A DNA stretch of 15,793 nt, taken from positions 1-15,793 of the forward strand of contig CAZFXK010000060.1 in NCBI GenBank assembly GCA_964522975.1, given 5' to 3'. The DNA comes from Bacteroides_E sp964522975. GTDB lineage: Bacteria; Bacteroidota; Bacteroidia; Bacteroidales; Bacteroidaceae. Each line of letters starts with the position of its first letter. Within the stretch, counting starts at the first letter, position 1. Below, one piece after another: positions 7,761-15,200 of this stretch. Made by a program: the position numbers and the translations under genes. The notes beneath the pieces were generated by a model that ran no database searches, had not been told where the DNA came from, and saw only the letters and a program-made list of their open reading frames with translations.

Positions 7761-8870
7761 ATGAAAATTTTAACCGTTATGGGTGCCAGGCCTCAGTTTG
7801 TAAAAGCAGCAGTTATTTCACGTGCAATTGATAAACATAATAAACTTCATAAAGGAAATTGTATAAAAGAAATAATTGTACATACAGGGCAGCATTATGA
7901 TCAAAACATGTCGGATGTATTTTTTAGCGAAATGCAGATACCCATGCCTCAATATCATATGGGAATTAGTGGAGGAAAGCATGGCGCGATGACGGGTCGG
8001 ATGCTGGAGTCCTTGGAGTCTTTAATGGTGAAAGAAAATCCCGATATTGTTTTAGTCTATGGAGATACCAACTCCACCTTAGCAGGTGCATTAGCAGCAG
8101 CTAAGCTAGATATGCCAGTTGCTCATGTAGAAGCTGGTTTACGCTCGTTTAATATGCAGATGCCAGAAGAGATTAACCGTATATTAACAGATCGTATATC
8201 TAAATGGCTCTTCTGTCCTACTCAGACTGCAGTAGGAAATTTAGAACGCGAAGGGGTGTCAGGTTGGCCTGGTGTTCAGATTTATAACACAGGAGATGTT
8301 ATGTATGAAGCGGTTATTTTTTATAGGAAGAATGCCGCACCTACACCTAAGATAACCGATTTGATACATAGATATGGGGCTGGGTTTTATTTGGCAACCG
8401 TTCACAGACAGGAGAACACAGATAGTTTTGAGAGACTAACGGGTATTTTTAATGGACTTGATGAGATTGCTGAACAGATTCCTGTGATTTTACCTTTACA
8501 TCCACGCACTCGTAAACGTATTGATGAGGGCAAGTTAACTATCAAAAATATTACTATCATAGAACCGATAGGTTATCTTGATATGCTCTGTTTGCTTGAA
8601 CGATGTAAAGCGGTATTTACAGATAGCGGGGGCTTACAAAAGGAGGCGTATTTTTTCCATAAACCATGTATAACCCTAAGGGATGAAACAGAGTGGGTAG
8701 AATTGGTGGAGAATAGATTTAATGTTCTAGTAGGTGCAAATCGAGACAGAATTGTTGATGCTGAAAGGAAGTTTATATCATTGGAAAGAGATTTTTCTAT
8801 ACAGTTATATGGTGATGGTAAATCAGGGGAGAAAATAATATCGGTTATTGCAGAAGCATTTAACAAATGA
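7761..8870 (+). CDS. wbpI: Non-hydrolysing UDP-sugar 2-epimerase, WbpI-like
   Basis: UDP-N-acetylglucosamine 2-epimerase-family enzyme of 369 aa. Candidate catalytic residues are all present: Asp102 (VYGDTNS), Glu124 (HVEAGLRSF), Glu137 (MPEEINR) and His215 (TVHRQEN), with DSGGLQKEA near the C-terminal nucleotide site. RPQFVKA in place of the RPEAIK type, GGKHGAMTGRML, SFNMQMPEEINRI and the LYGDGKSG end resemble WbpI, which epimerises UDP-2,3-diacetamido-glucuronic acid to the manno form, more than WecB, which acts on UDP-GlcNAc. That distinction is from recalled family sequences and is moderate. The start is set at 7761, not the ATG at 7740: GAGAGGA (7746-7752) is well spaced to 7761, and the protein then begins MKILTVMGARPQ as expected. 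Confidence 0.88.
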   Translation: MKILTVMGARPQFVKAAVISRAIDKHNKLHKGNCIKEIIVHTGQHYDQNMSDVFFSEMQIPMPQYHMGISGGKHGAMTGRMLESLESLMVKENPDIVLVYGDTNSTLAGALAAAKLDMPVAHVEAGLRSFNMQMPEEINRILTDRISKWLFCPTQTAVGNLEREGVSGWPGVQIYNTGDVMYEAVIFYRKNAAPTPKITDLIHRYGAGFYLATVHRQENTDSFERLTGIFNGLDEIAEQIPVILPLHPRTRKRIDEGKLTIKNITIIEPIGYLDMLCLLERCKAVFTDSGGLQKEAYFFHKPCITLRDETEWVELVENRFNVLVGANRDRIVDAERKFISLERDFSIQLYGDGKSGEKIISVIAEAFNK

Positions 8871-8901
8871 TGACAAAAAACCGTAAAAAACAGTATAGAT
8901 G

Positions 8902-8936
8902 TTTTGGTTGAAAATATTGAATTTATTTTAAGGCAA
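8902..8936 (+). pseudogene. Remnant of a glycosyltransferase 5' end; left copy of 35-bp direct repeat
   Basis: Matches 10426-10460, the ribosome-binding-site tail and first codons of the glycosyltransferase at 10432, in 32 of 35 positions, including 21 identical bases in a row. It carries the same TTG start (8908) and reads L-K-I-L-N-L-F before a TAA stop at 8929. Similarity fades after 8936. It is a non-coding fragment between the 2-epimerase and the polymerase. It most likely records a duplication or insertion event involving the polymerase cassette. Confidence 0.6.
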
Positions 8937-9005
8937 AGATTTAAAAAGTATCATATTATGGCATAGTGGCATTTGCGAATTGCAGTGGAAATATAGCTCA
9001 ATAGA

Positions 9006-9031
9006 CTATATCTAAATCTTAACAGATATAG
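9006..9031. promoter_or_regulatory. Hairpin abutting the polymerase ribosome binding site
   Basis: CTATATCT (9006-9013) is the exact reverse complement of AGATATAG (9024-9031), with a 10-base loop. The right arm ends on the first base of the GAAGGG ribosome binding site (9031-9036). The hairpin could influence translation of the polymerase gene, but it is AT-rich and weak. Confidence 0.35.
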
Positions 9032-9042
9032 AAGGGTAACTA

Positions 9043-10233
9043 ATGATACAAGCAATTATGAACAAAGACAAATCAGATGATAAAAAAATTAGTGCAGCAC
9101 TGATGGCATCGTTTGTGATACTAACCATCCAGTATTTTATACTAATCTATTTCAATTTATTAGAAACGGAAAATGCCTCTAAGGTACAACTAATATCCAA
9201 AGTATTGGTTGGTTTAGTGTTTTTATATGCACTGCCAGTTGTAATTAAAAGGAGTAAGTTAAAACTAATTGGAAGTTACTCTGTAAGCGTTTTTGTATTT
9301 TTATTGCATTACTTAATGTTCCCAGAAAACTCGCTTTATATGAGAGAACTGACATTTCCATTCTTTTTTATGTGTTTACCAGTATTGGTATACAGCATGA
9401 GTATTCAAAACTGGAATATTCTAAAGTTATATATGAAGAAAGCAAGTTTTATCGTATTCTTATTCGGGGCAATTTTAGGAGGATTAGTTTTTGCTGGGAA
9501 AGTAACAATAGGAACATATAGTATGTCATTGTCGTATTATATGCTGCTCCCTATGCTCATTTATTTAGATGAACTATTTGATCAGCCCTCATTGAAGGCG
9601 TGTCTATTTTCCTTAGTTGCTCTATTAATTATATTAGCCTTGGGCTCCAGGGGTGCAATACTATGCATGGCTATATTTATTTTTCTGAAAATGGTGAAAT
9701 CTCTCTCTAAGTTAACCTACACTAAGTTATTATTAAATTTAACTTTTTTTGCAGCAATTATAGTTACATTTATATACCTTGATAGCATTCTTCAATACAT
9801 TAATAACCTGCTGCTTAATTTTGGAATTAATAGTAGAACTATAGCACTGTTTTTAATGGATAGTGTTCATTTAAGTGGAAGGGATAGTATATATCAAAAA
9901 ATTATTGAAGCAATCTTGAATAATCCGTTATTAGGAATTGGGGTAGCAGGGGATAGACTAATCATGGGAGGCGGATATACACATAATCTAATTTTAGAGG
10001 TCTTAGCTAACTTTGGAGTAATAATTGGGTCAAGTTTACTTATTGTACTGTTGCTCTTAATTGTTAGAAATTTACTTACCAAAGATAACGAAACATACAA
10101 TATGATAATTATTTGGCTGAGCTTAGGTTTTGTCCCTTTAATGGTCAGTGGTTCCTATCTGATGGATATGAATTTTTGGATATTAATTGGTTTAATGATA
10201 AATAGTATATTTCAGAAAAACAAAATACACTGA
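9043..10233 (+). CDS. wzy: O-antigen polymerase/ligase-like membrane protein (Wzy candidate)
   Basis: Membrane protein of 396 aa with about ten to eleven hydrophobic segments. It probably polymerises the flipped repeat units at the outer face of the cytoplasmic membrane. An SRGA segment (Arg203) after a transmembrane helix, a large loop with GRDSIYQKIIEAILNNPLLGIGVAGD, and a Tyr-Thr-His-Asn motif (His314, Asn315) followed by ILEVLANFGVIIG are the usual layout of the Wzy_C/O-antigen ligase family. A GAAGGG ribosome binding site at 9031-9036 supports the ATG at 9043; an in-frame ATG at 9058 is an alternative. The gene sits between 35-bp direct repeats (8902-8936 and 10426-10460). As the only such protein here and with Wzx present, Wzy is the best call; a ligase role is less likely but cannot be excluded. 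Confidence 0.85.
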   Translation: MIQAIMNKDKSDDKKISAALMASFVILTIQYFILIYFNLLETENASKVQLISKVLVGLVFLYALPVVIKRSKLKLIGSYSVSVFVFLLHYLMFPENSLYMRELTFPFFFMCLPVLVYSMSIQNWNILKLYMKKASFIVFLFGAILGGLVFAGKVTIGTYSMSLSYYMLLPMLIYLDELFDQPSLKACLFSLVALLIILALGSRGAILCMAIFIFLKMVKSLSKLTYTKLLLNLTFFAAIIVTFIYLDSILQYINNLLLNFGINSRTIALFLMDSVHLSGRDSIYQKIIEAILNNPLLGIGVAGDRLIMGGGYTHNLILEVLANFGVIIGSSLLIVLLLLIVRNLLTKDNETYNMIIIWLSLGFVPLMVSGSYLMDMNFWILIGLMINSIFQKNKIH

Positions 10234-10260
10234 GGAGTTTAAAGATTAAGCTATCCTCAG
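10230..10260. repeat. Inverted repeat over the polymerase stop codon
   Basis: CTGAGGA (10230-10236) and TCCTCAG (10254-10260) are exact reverse complements separated by 17 bases, and the left arm contains the TGA stop. No T-tract follows, so it is not a convincing intrinsic terminator. The right arm overlaps CAGATATCAG at 10258-10267, a ten-base word repeated directly at 10288-10297. A weak third dyad, TGATGT/ACATCA (10302-10307 with 10318-10323), lies further on. No gene was seen in the rest of the gap to 10425. Confidence 0.35.
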
Positions 10261-10425
10261 ATATCAGGAAACAGATAGATAATATTGCAGATATCAGTTG
10301 TTGATGTATTTGATAAAACATCATAGACAAACCATATTGGTCTAACGGGTAAAAGCGAAATGCTATATGAGTAGTGAAATAAAGGGTATTGTTTATAGTT
10401 GTGGGTCTAAGCCATCTGGAGGGTA

Positions 10426-10460
10426 TTTCGGTTGAAAATATTGAATTTATGTTTAGGCAA
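10426..10460 (+). repeat. Right copy of 35-bp imperfect direct repeat
   Basis: Intact counterpart of 8902-8936, at the 5' end of the glycosyltransferase reading from 10432. Three mismatches separate the copies; the one at the equivalent of 8927-8930 removes the stop seen in the left copy. The two copies bracket the polymerase gene at a distance of 1524 bases. Confidence 0.6.
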
Positions 10461-11589
10461 CTACTATATTGAAGACTGGGCTTACCAGGAAAACTTAATT
10501 ACTAAATATTTTTTTATATTAGGCCATGATGTGTCTATTATTGCTTCTTGCGATTCGTTTGATGAAAAAAATCAGATTAGTAATATATTAAAACCTGGTA
10601 GTTATATAAACAAAAACAATATAAAAGTAACAAGGGTTTCGTATAAATACGACAATTTTATAATTAGAAAACTAAAAATATTTGACTTTGTATTTGAAGA
10701 GTTAGTAAGGGAAAATCCAGATATTATATTTGTTCATGGACTACAGTTCTTAGATATATTCAAAGTAATTAGATATAAGAAAAAAAACATGAAAGTTAAG
10801 ATAATAGTAGATAATCATGCTGACTATATTAATAGCGCTACTAACTGGATCTCGAAGAATATATTACATAGGATAATTTGGGGATGGTGTGCAAGATCTC
10901 TTGAACCGTATGTTGAAAAATTCTATGGCGTTACCCCACTAAGATGTAAATTTCTGGAGGAAATGTATAAAGTTTCACCTCGAAAAATTGAGCTTTTAGT
11001 TATGGGTGCTGATGATGAAAAAATTAATTTAAATAGTAAATCGGTAATTCGAACTAATTTACGTAATAAATACGGAATTGAACAGGATGATTTTTTAATT
11101 ATAACTGGAGGTAAAATTGATCGATCTAAAAACATTCATTTGTTAATAAAGGCTGTAAATAAAATTAAGAATGAGCATATTAAATTATTAATTTTTGGTA
11201 CCCCATCTCCAGATATGAAGGATGAGATAGAATTAATCTCTAAATATGAGAAAATTATAAACATTGGGTGGATAAATGGTGATGATGTATATGATTATTT
11301 TCTTGCCGCTGATTTAGCAATATTCCCAGGTACTCACTCGGTGCTTTGGGAACAAGCTGCCGGATGCGGAATTCCATGTATCTTTAAATATTGGGAAGGA
11401 ATGACCCATGTTGATGTTGGAGGTAATTGCTTATTTTTGTATGAAGATAGTGTTAAAGAAATAAGTAAACTTATAAAAACAATTAATGATGATAAACAAC
11501 TTTATAAAATGATGAAAAAAGTAGCTGAAGAAAAAGCTGTTAAGTTTTTTTCTTACACGGATATTGCAAAAAGGGCTATTGATGTCTAA
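10432..11589 (+). CDS. GT4-like glycosyltransferase with TTG start
   Basis: GT-B fold glycosyltransferase of 385 aa. The start is TTG at 10432, eight bases after a strong GGAGGG ribosome binding site (10418-10423), giving MKILNLCLGNYYIEDWAYQ, a normal GT4-like N-terminus. The C-terminal domain shows GGKIDRSKNIHLL at 226-238, WINGDDVYDYFLAADLAIFPG, and WEQAAGCGIPCI with Glu307 in the donor-binding region. Only one of the two usual E-x7-E glutamates is obvious, as in some polysaccharide transferases. The gene is about a third GC at its start, clearly lower than the gmd gene that follows. The sugar transferred is unknown. Confidence 0.85.
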   Translation: MKILNLCLGNYYIEDWAYQENLITKYFFILGHDVSIIASCDSFDEKNQISNILKPGSYINKNNIKVTRVSYKYDNFIIRKLKIFDFVFEELVRENPDIIFVHGLQFLDIFKVIRYKKKNMKVKIIVDNHADYINSATNWISKNILHRIIWGWCARSLEPYVEKFYGVTPLRCKFLEEMYKVSPRKIELLVMGADDEKINLNSKSVIRTNLRNKYGIEQDDFLIITGGKIDRSKNIHLLIKAVNKIKNEHIKLLIFGTPSPDMKDEIELISKYEKIINIGWINGDDVYDYFLAADLAIFPGTHSVLWEQAAGCGIPCIFKYWEGMTHVDVGGNCLFLYEDSVKEISKLIKTINDDKQLYKMMKKVAEEKAVKFFSYTDIAKRAIDV

Positions 11590-11735
11590 ATACTTTTGGA
11601 TTAGTTTTCGGTGTAGGTTTCTCCTAAGATTATAGGAAATTAAACCATCGGTGTTGATTGATAGCCCAGGTATAGTATGAGGAGGCTATGGTTCAGGTCT
11701 TCCGCTTATTTTAGTAAATAATACATCGTACTGGG

Positions 11736-11751
11736 TTGATTATCCAATCAA
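11736..11751. repeat. Short dyad upstream of gmd
   Basis: TTGATT (11736-11741) and AATCAA (11746-11751) are exact reverse complements around a four-base loop. It lies in the 193-base gap before gmd, the longest gap but one in the cluster, about 30 bases ahead of the start codon. It could be an operator or a weak hairpin. I found no convincing -35/-10 pair in the gap. Confidence 0.25.
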
Positions 11752-11782
11752 AATGGTTTCTGAATGGAAGGGAGTGTGTTTT

Positions 11783-12868
11783 ATGAAACGAGCACTAATA
11801 ACCGGAATTACCGGCCAGGACGGAGCCTATCTGGCTGAGTTCCTACTACATAAGGGTTATGAAGTACATGGGATAAAACGCCGGGCGTCCATGTTTAATA
11901 CAGCGCGTATAGATCATTTGTATCAGGATTTACATGAGGAAGATGTAAGATTTATATTACACTATGGAGATCTAACCGATGCCACCAATCTAATTCGGAT
12001 TATTCAGGAAGTACAACCGGATGAGATATATAACCTGGCGGCTCAGAGTCATGTTCAGGTATCATTTGAAACACCGGAATATACGGCAAATAGTGATGCA
12101 TTAGGGACATTGCGCCTTTTGGAGGCTATACGAATACTTAACCTTTCTGATAAAACCAGATTTTATCAGGCTTCAACCAGTGAGCTATTTGGTAAGGTGC
12201 AGGAGATTCCGCAAACGGAAAAGACTCCGTTCTACCCGCGCAGTCCCTATGCTGCTGCCAAGCTATATGGATACTGGATTACAGTAAACTATCGGGAAGC
12301 CTATAATATGTTTGCCTGTAACGGAATTCTTTTTAACCATGAATCACCCATTCGCGGGGAGACTTTCGTAACTCGCAAAATTACACGTGCCGTAGCTCGT
12401 ATTTCTATGGGATTACAGGACAGGCTGTATTTAGGCAATATGGATGCGAAACGTGACTGGGGTTATGCGGGTGATTATGTGGAAGCCATGTGGATGATGC
12501 TGCAGCAGGATAAACCGGATGATTATGTTATTGCTACCGGAGAGAATCATACAGTAAGAGAATTTGTGGAGTTGGCCTTTTCCCATGTCGGTATTAATGT
12601 AGAATGGCAAGGTGAGGGCATAGACGAAAAGGGTATTGATTCTGATACGGGTAGAACGTTGGTAGAGATAGATCCCCGTTATTTTCGACCGACGGAGGTA
12701 GAGTTGCTCCTAGGTGATCCCTCTAAGGCAAAAGCTCAATTAGGATGGAAGCCCCGGGTTACTTTTACTGAATTATGTGCAATGATGGTAAAAGCTGATC
12801 TAGAGGAAGCGCGCCGGGATGAGTACTGCAAGAAAAATGGCTTTAAGGTTAATAATTTTTATGAATAG
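11783..12868 (+). CDS. gmd: GDP-mannose 4,6-dehydratase
   Basis: Converts GDP-D-mannose to GDP-4-keto-6-deoxy-D-mannose, the first step of GDP-L-fucose synthesis. It is an extended SDR of 361 aa. The cofactor motif GITGQDGAYLAEFLL is at the N-terminus. NLAAQSHVQVSFETPEYTANSDALGTLR, TSELFGKVQE, and FNHESPIRGETFVTRKI are diagnostic of Gmd. The catalytic set Thr132, Glu134, Tyr156, Lys160 falls at the same numbers as in E. coli Gmd. The start is set at 11783: AAGGGAG (11768-11774) is eight bases upstream, while the ATG at 11753 would add ten atypical residues. It is clearly richer in GC than the genes just before it and is preceded by a 193-base gap, so it may start a separate transcript or come from a separate exchange. 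Confidence 0.97.
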   Translation: MKRALITGITGQDGAYLAEFLLHKGYEVHGIKRRASMFNTARIDHLYQDLHEEDVRFILHYGDLTDATNLIRIIQEVQPDEIYNLAAQSHVQVSFETPEYTANSDALGTLRLLEAIRILNLSDKTRFYQASTSELFGKVQEIPQTEKTPFYPRSPYAAAKLYGYWITVNYREAYNMFACNGILFNHESPIRGETFVTRKITRAVARISMGLQDRLYLGNMDAKRDWGYAGDYVEAMWMMLQQDKPDDYVIATGENHTVREFVELAFSHVGINVEWQGEGIDEKGIDSDTGRTLVEIDPRYFRPTEVELLLGDPSKAKAQLGWKPRVTFTELCAMMVKADLEEARRDEYCKKNGFKVNNFYE

Positions 12869-12903
12869 ACTGTTTATGATTAAAGATTTACGAGGTGTAA
12901 GAA

Positions 12904-13845
12904 ATGAATAAAGAATCTCGGGTTTTTGTTGCCGGACATCAGGGATTAGTAGGTTCAGCTATTAAACGCCGTTTAGAGGGCGGGGCCTATACAAATATTA
13001 TTGTGAAATCATTTGATGAATTGGATCTGCGGCGACAGGCTGATGTTGATGCGTTTTTTGAGCAGGAAAGACCGGAATATGTTTTTTTAGCAGCAGCCCG
13101 GGTTGGTGGTATTCAGGCGAACAATACATATCCCGCGGAGTTCATCTATGATAATTTAATGATTGAAACTAACGTGATTCATGCGGCCTATGAGTATGGG
13201 GTGAAAAAGCTATTATTTCTCGGTAGTTCTTGCATCTATCCCAAGTTTGCTGAACAACCTTTACGGGAGGAGTACCTGTTAACCGGGGCATTGGAACCTA
13301 CCAATGAGGCCTATGCTATTGCTAAAATTGCTGGGTTAAAAATGTGCGAGTTCTATAACCGCCAATATGGTACGGATTACATATCAGTCATGCCTACTAA
13401 TCTTTATGGGCCAAATGATAATTTTGATCTGGAGACTTCACATGTATTGCCTGCGCTGATTCGTAAATTCCATGAAGCTAAGGTAAATAATGCACCTTGC
13501 GTGGAAATATGGGGAACGGGTACTCCCCGGCGTGAATTTCTGTATGTTGATGACTTGGCTGATGCCTGTGTATATTTGATGGAGAAACACTCTTTTCAGG
13601 AAATTGGGACTTTTGTAAATATCGGATGGGGAGAAGATATTAGTATTTCTGGATTAGCTATTTTAGTTAAGGAGATTATAGGCTATGAGGGAGAACTGGT
13701 ATTTAATCCAGAAAAACCGGATGGGACTCCCCAGAAACTATTAGATGTGAGTCGGTTGCATGGTTTAGGGTGGAAGGCTTCCACAAGCCTTAGAGATGGA
13801 ATCAGGCAAACTTATGATTGGTTTCGCGATACAATTAGGAGATGA
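12904..13845 (+). CDS. fcl: GDP-L-fucose synthase
   Basis: Bifunctional 3,5-epimerase/4-reductase that turns GDP-4-keto-6-deoxymannose into GDP-L-fucose. Length 313 aa, normal for the family. The NADPH-binding GHQGLVGSAI motif is at residues 11-20. AARVGGI, SSCIYP (Ser108, Cys110), EAYAIAKIAG (Tyr137, Lys141) and TSHVLPALIRKF (His180) give the full set of residues known from E. coli Fcl, each shifted by one. A GAGGTG ribosome binding site at 12892-12897 supports the ATG. It follows gmd by 35 bases and has the same higher-GC composition, so the two form a unit. Confidence 0.97.
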   Translation: MNKESRVFVAGHQGLVGSAIKRRLEGGAYTNIIVKSFDELDLRRQADVDAFFEQERPEYVFLAAARVGGIQANNTYPAEFIYDNLMIETNVIHAAYEYGVKKLLFLGSSCIYPKFAEQPLREEYLLTGALEPTNEAYAIAKIAGLKMCEFYNRQYGTDYISVMPTNLYGPNDNFDLETSHVLPALIRKFHEAKVNNAPCVEIWGTGTPRREFLYVDDLADACVYLMEKHSFQEIGTFVNIGWGEDISISGLAILVKEIIGYEGELVFNPEKPDGTPQKLLDVSRLHGLGWKASTSLRDGIRQTYDWFRDTIRR

Positions 13846-13848
13846 AAC

Positions 13849-13941
13849 AATCTAGCAGTAAGTTAATCTAGCATAATAAGGGAGGAGAAGGTTCACGGAT
13901 AACCAATACAAATGGGCTGTTTTTAATCAATCACAATCTAG
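13849..13941 (+). repeat. Three copies of an AATCTAG word around the next gene's 5' end
   Basis: AATCTAGCA occurs at 13849-13857 and again at 13865-13873, 16 bases apart. ACAATCTAG occurs at 13847-13854 (one base short of full length at its left end) and at 13933-13941, the last within the coding part. Spacing is irregular and the words are short, so chance or a small regulatory repeat are both possible. Confidence 0.25.
13881..13897 (+). promoter_or_regulatory. Ribosome binding site and probable ACG start codon
   Basis: GGAGG at 13881-13885 is the only strong ribosome binding site between fcl and the next gene. Nine bases after it lies ACG (13895-13897), in frame with the glycosyltransferase. 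The in-frame stop upstream is TAA at 13877, and no ATG, GTG or TTG occurs in frame between it and 13955. The ATG at 13955 has no good site. Confidence 0.6.
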
Positions 13942-15079
13942 TGAGTTCCAACAGATGCTGGAGGATTTATCACAAGAGTTAGGTTTGTGTTTCCTTTATA
14001 CGGGGAAGGGTTACCCTCATAACAGGCAATGGCTTAATGTAGAAAAAGGACCTACATATGATAGAACAAACGTTATCAGTAGAATAAAGACCTGGATTGC
14101 ATTTTCATTTAAAGCTTTTTTTAAGGCACTTCATTTGGAAAAAACCACTTTTTTGTTTGTAACCACAAATCCACCCATACTTCCCCATGTAGTCTGGATA
14201 CTTCATAAGTTGAGAGGCACACCATACGCCTTGTTGATTTGGGACATTTATCCAGACCATATTATTAAGGCTGGGCTAATAAAGAGACGAGGGTTATTAT
14301 CTCGAATATGGAATAAATTAAATAAATTCGCTATGTTAAACGCTTCTGTTGTTATTACAATCGGAGATAAAATGGCGGATATTCTACGATTACAATTAGG
14401 TAACGAATTCTCGAGGTGTAGAATCGAAATTATTCATAATTGGGCAGATACTGATTTTTTACATCCTATAACTAAAGCCGAAAATCCGTTTGCTATTGCA
14501 CATAAGCAAAGCGATAAAATTACCGTACTATATTCGGGTAACATGGGACGAAGTCACGATTTAGGAATAGTATTAGAGGCTGCACGGGAACTTCAAACTG
14601 ATGAACGGATTTCGTTTCTATTAATTGGGCAAGGAGAAGGAGTACCGGACATGGTTAGTTTTGTACAAACTAATGCTCTTTCAAATGTTTTGATACTACC
14701 CCTTCAGCCCTTGGAAGTATTGCCTTACTCACTTAGTACGGGTGATATTGCTGTTATAACCCAAGTTGAGGGAACCGAGTATCTTTCTATGCCAAGTAAA
14801 ACTTATTCATTGTTAGCTGCGGGTTGTGCTATTATCGCTTGTACAAACGAAGATAGTGATCTAGCTAGATTAGTGAGAAGTCATAATGTTGGTTTTGTAT
14901 GTTCACAGAGTGATGTCGATGGTTTTATTAACCATATTAGAAGGTTGGCAGATGACCATGATCGACTTATGAGCTTAAAACGAAATGCTCGTGAGGCTGC
15001 GATAGAGTATTACAGTACCGAAGTTATATTAGATAAGTTTCATTTAGTTTTATCATCTGCAATTTCTGGAGAATATTGA
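13895..15079 (+). CDS. WcaI/WbuB-like GT4 glycosyltransferase, probable ACG start
   Basis: Glycosyltransferase of 394 aa if it starts at ACG 13895, or 374 aa from ATG 13955. The longer form begins (M)DNQYKWAVFNQSQSSEFQQ. This carries the WAVFN strand and QSQSxEFQQMLEDL segment that related proteins usually have, so the shorter form would lose the first Rossmann strand. Later motifs are FVTTNPPILPHVVWILHKLRG, IWDIYPDHI, NWADTDFLHP, YSGNMGRSHD (from Tyr213), EGTEY with Glu292, and SMPSKTYSLLAAG (from Ser298), all typical of the WcaI/WbuB group. Known members act in colanic acid and in O-antigens containing fucosamine. With gmd and fcl just upstream, an L-fucose donor is a reasonable inference but not shown. 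The ACG could be a real rare start, a mutated ATG, or a base error. Confidence 0.88.
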   Translation, partial: TDNQYKWAVFNQSQSSEFQQMLEDLSQELGLCFLYTGKGYPHNRQWLNVEKGPTYDRTNVISRIKTWIAFSFKAFFKALHLEKTTFLFVTTNPPILPHVVWILHKLRGTPYALLIWDIYPDHIIKAGLIKRRGLLSRIWNKLNKFAMLNASVVITIGDKMADILRLQLGNEFSRCRIEIIHNWADTDFLHPITKAENPFAIAHKQSDKITVLYSGNMGRSHDLGIVLEAARELQTDERISFLLIGQGEGVPDMVSFVQTNALSNVLILPLQPLEVLPYSLSTGDIAVITQVEGTEYLSMPSKTYSLLAAGCAIIACTNEDSDLARLVRSHNVGFVCSQSDVDGFINHIRRLADDHDRLMSLKRNAREAAIEYYSTEVILDKFHLVLSSAISGEY

Positions 15080-15090
15080 AACTCGGCTGA

Positions 15091-15135
15091 TTTATAAACC
15101 CATGTATGGTGTTATAAAGTTGAATAATTATTCAA
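15091..15135. repeat. Hairpin followed at once by a 16-bp perfect palindrome
   Basis: TTTATAAACC (15091-15100) pairs with GGT-g-TTATAAA (15108-15118), ten base pairs with one bulged G and a seven-base loop. One base later comes TTGAATAATTATTCAA (15120-15135), a perfect palindrome. They begin 12 bases after the last glycosyltransferase stop. No T-tract follows, so neither is a classic terminator. They could be an operator, an RNA-processing site, or a cluster-end structure. Confidence 0.5.
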
Positions 15136-15164
15136 GATGCGGTGATGGCTACCCAGTCAACTAT

Positions 15165-15178
15165 CCTGTTTAAACGGG
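15165..15178. repeat. Near-perfect palindrome upstream of the zinc-ribbon gene
   Basis: CCTGTTTAAACGGG pairs with itself at every position except one T/G pair. It lies 22 bases ahead of the start codon and just before the ribosome binding site. An operator role is possible but untested. Confidence 0.35.
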
Positions 15179-15200
15179 GAAGAAGGTGGGGGAATAATCA

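Noticed and set aside
8871..9042. Promoter for the polymerase in the 172-base gap
   Set aside because: TTGCGA at 8973 and TTGCAG at 8980 have no -10 box at 16-18 bases spacing, so no promoter is claimed.
10261..10425. Hidden gene in the gap before the TTG-start glycosyltransferase
   Set aside because: All frames I read have frequent stops and no recognisable peptide; only short dyads and a ten-base direct repeat are present.
11688..11714. Short leader frame of eight codons before gmd (MVQVFRLF)
   Set aside because: Its GGAGG site is only about three bases from the ATG, and no attenuator hairpin with a T-tract follows; probably chance.
11753..11782. ATG at 11753 as the gmd start
   Set aside because: The ten added residues are not typical of Gmd, and a good AAGGGAG site sits before 11783.
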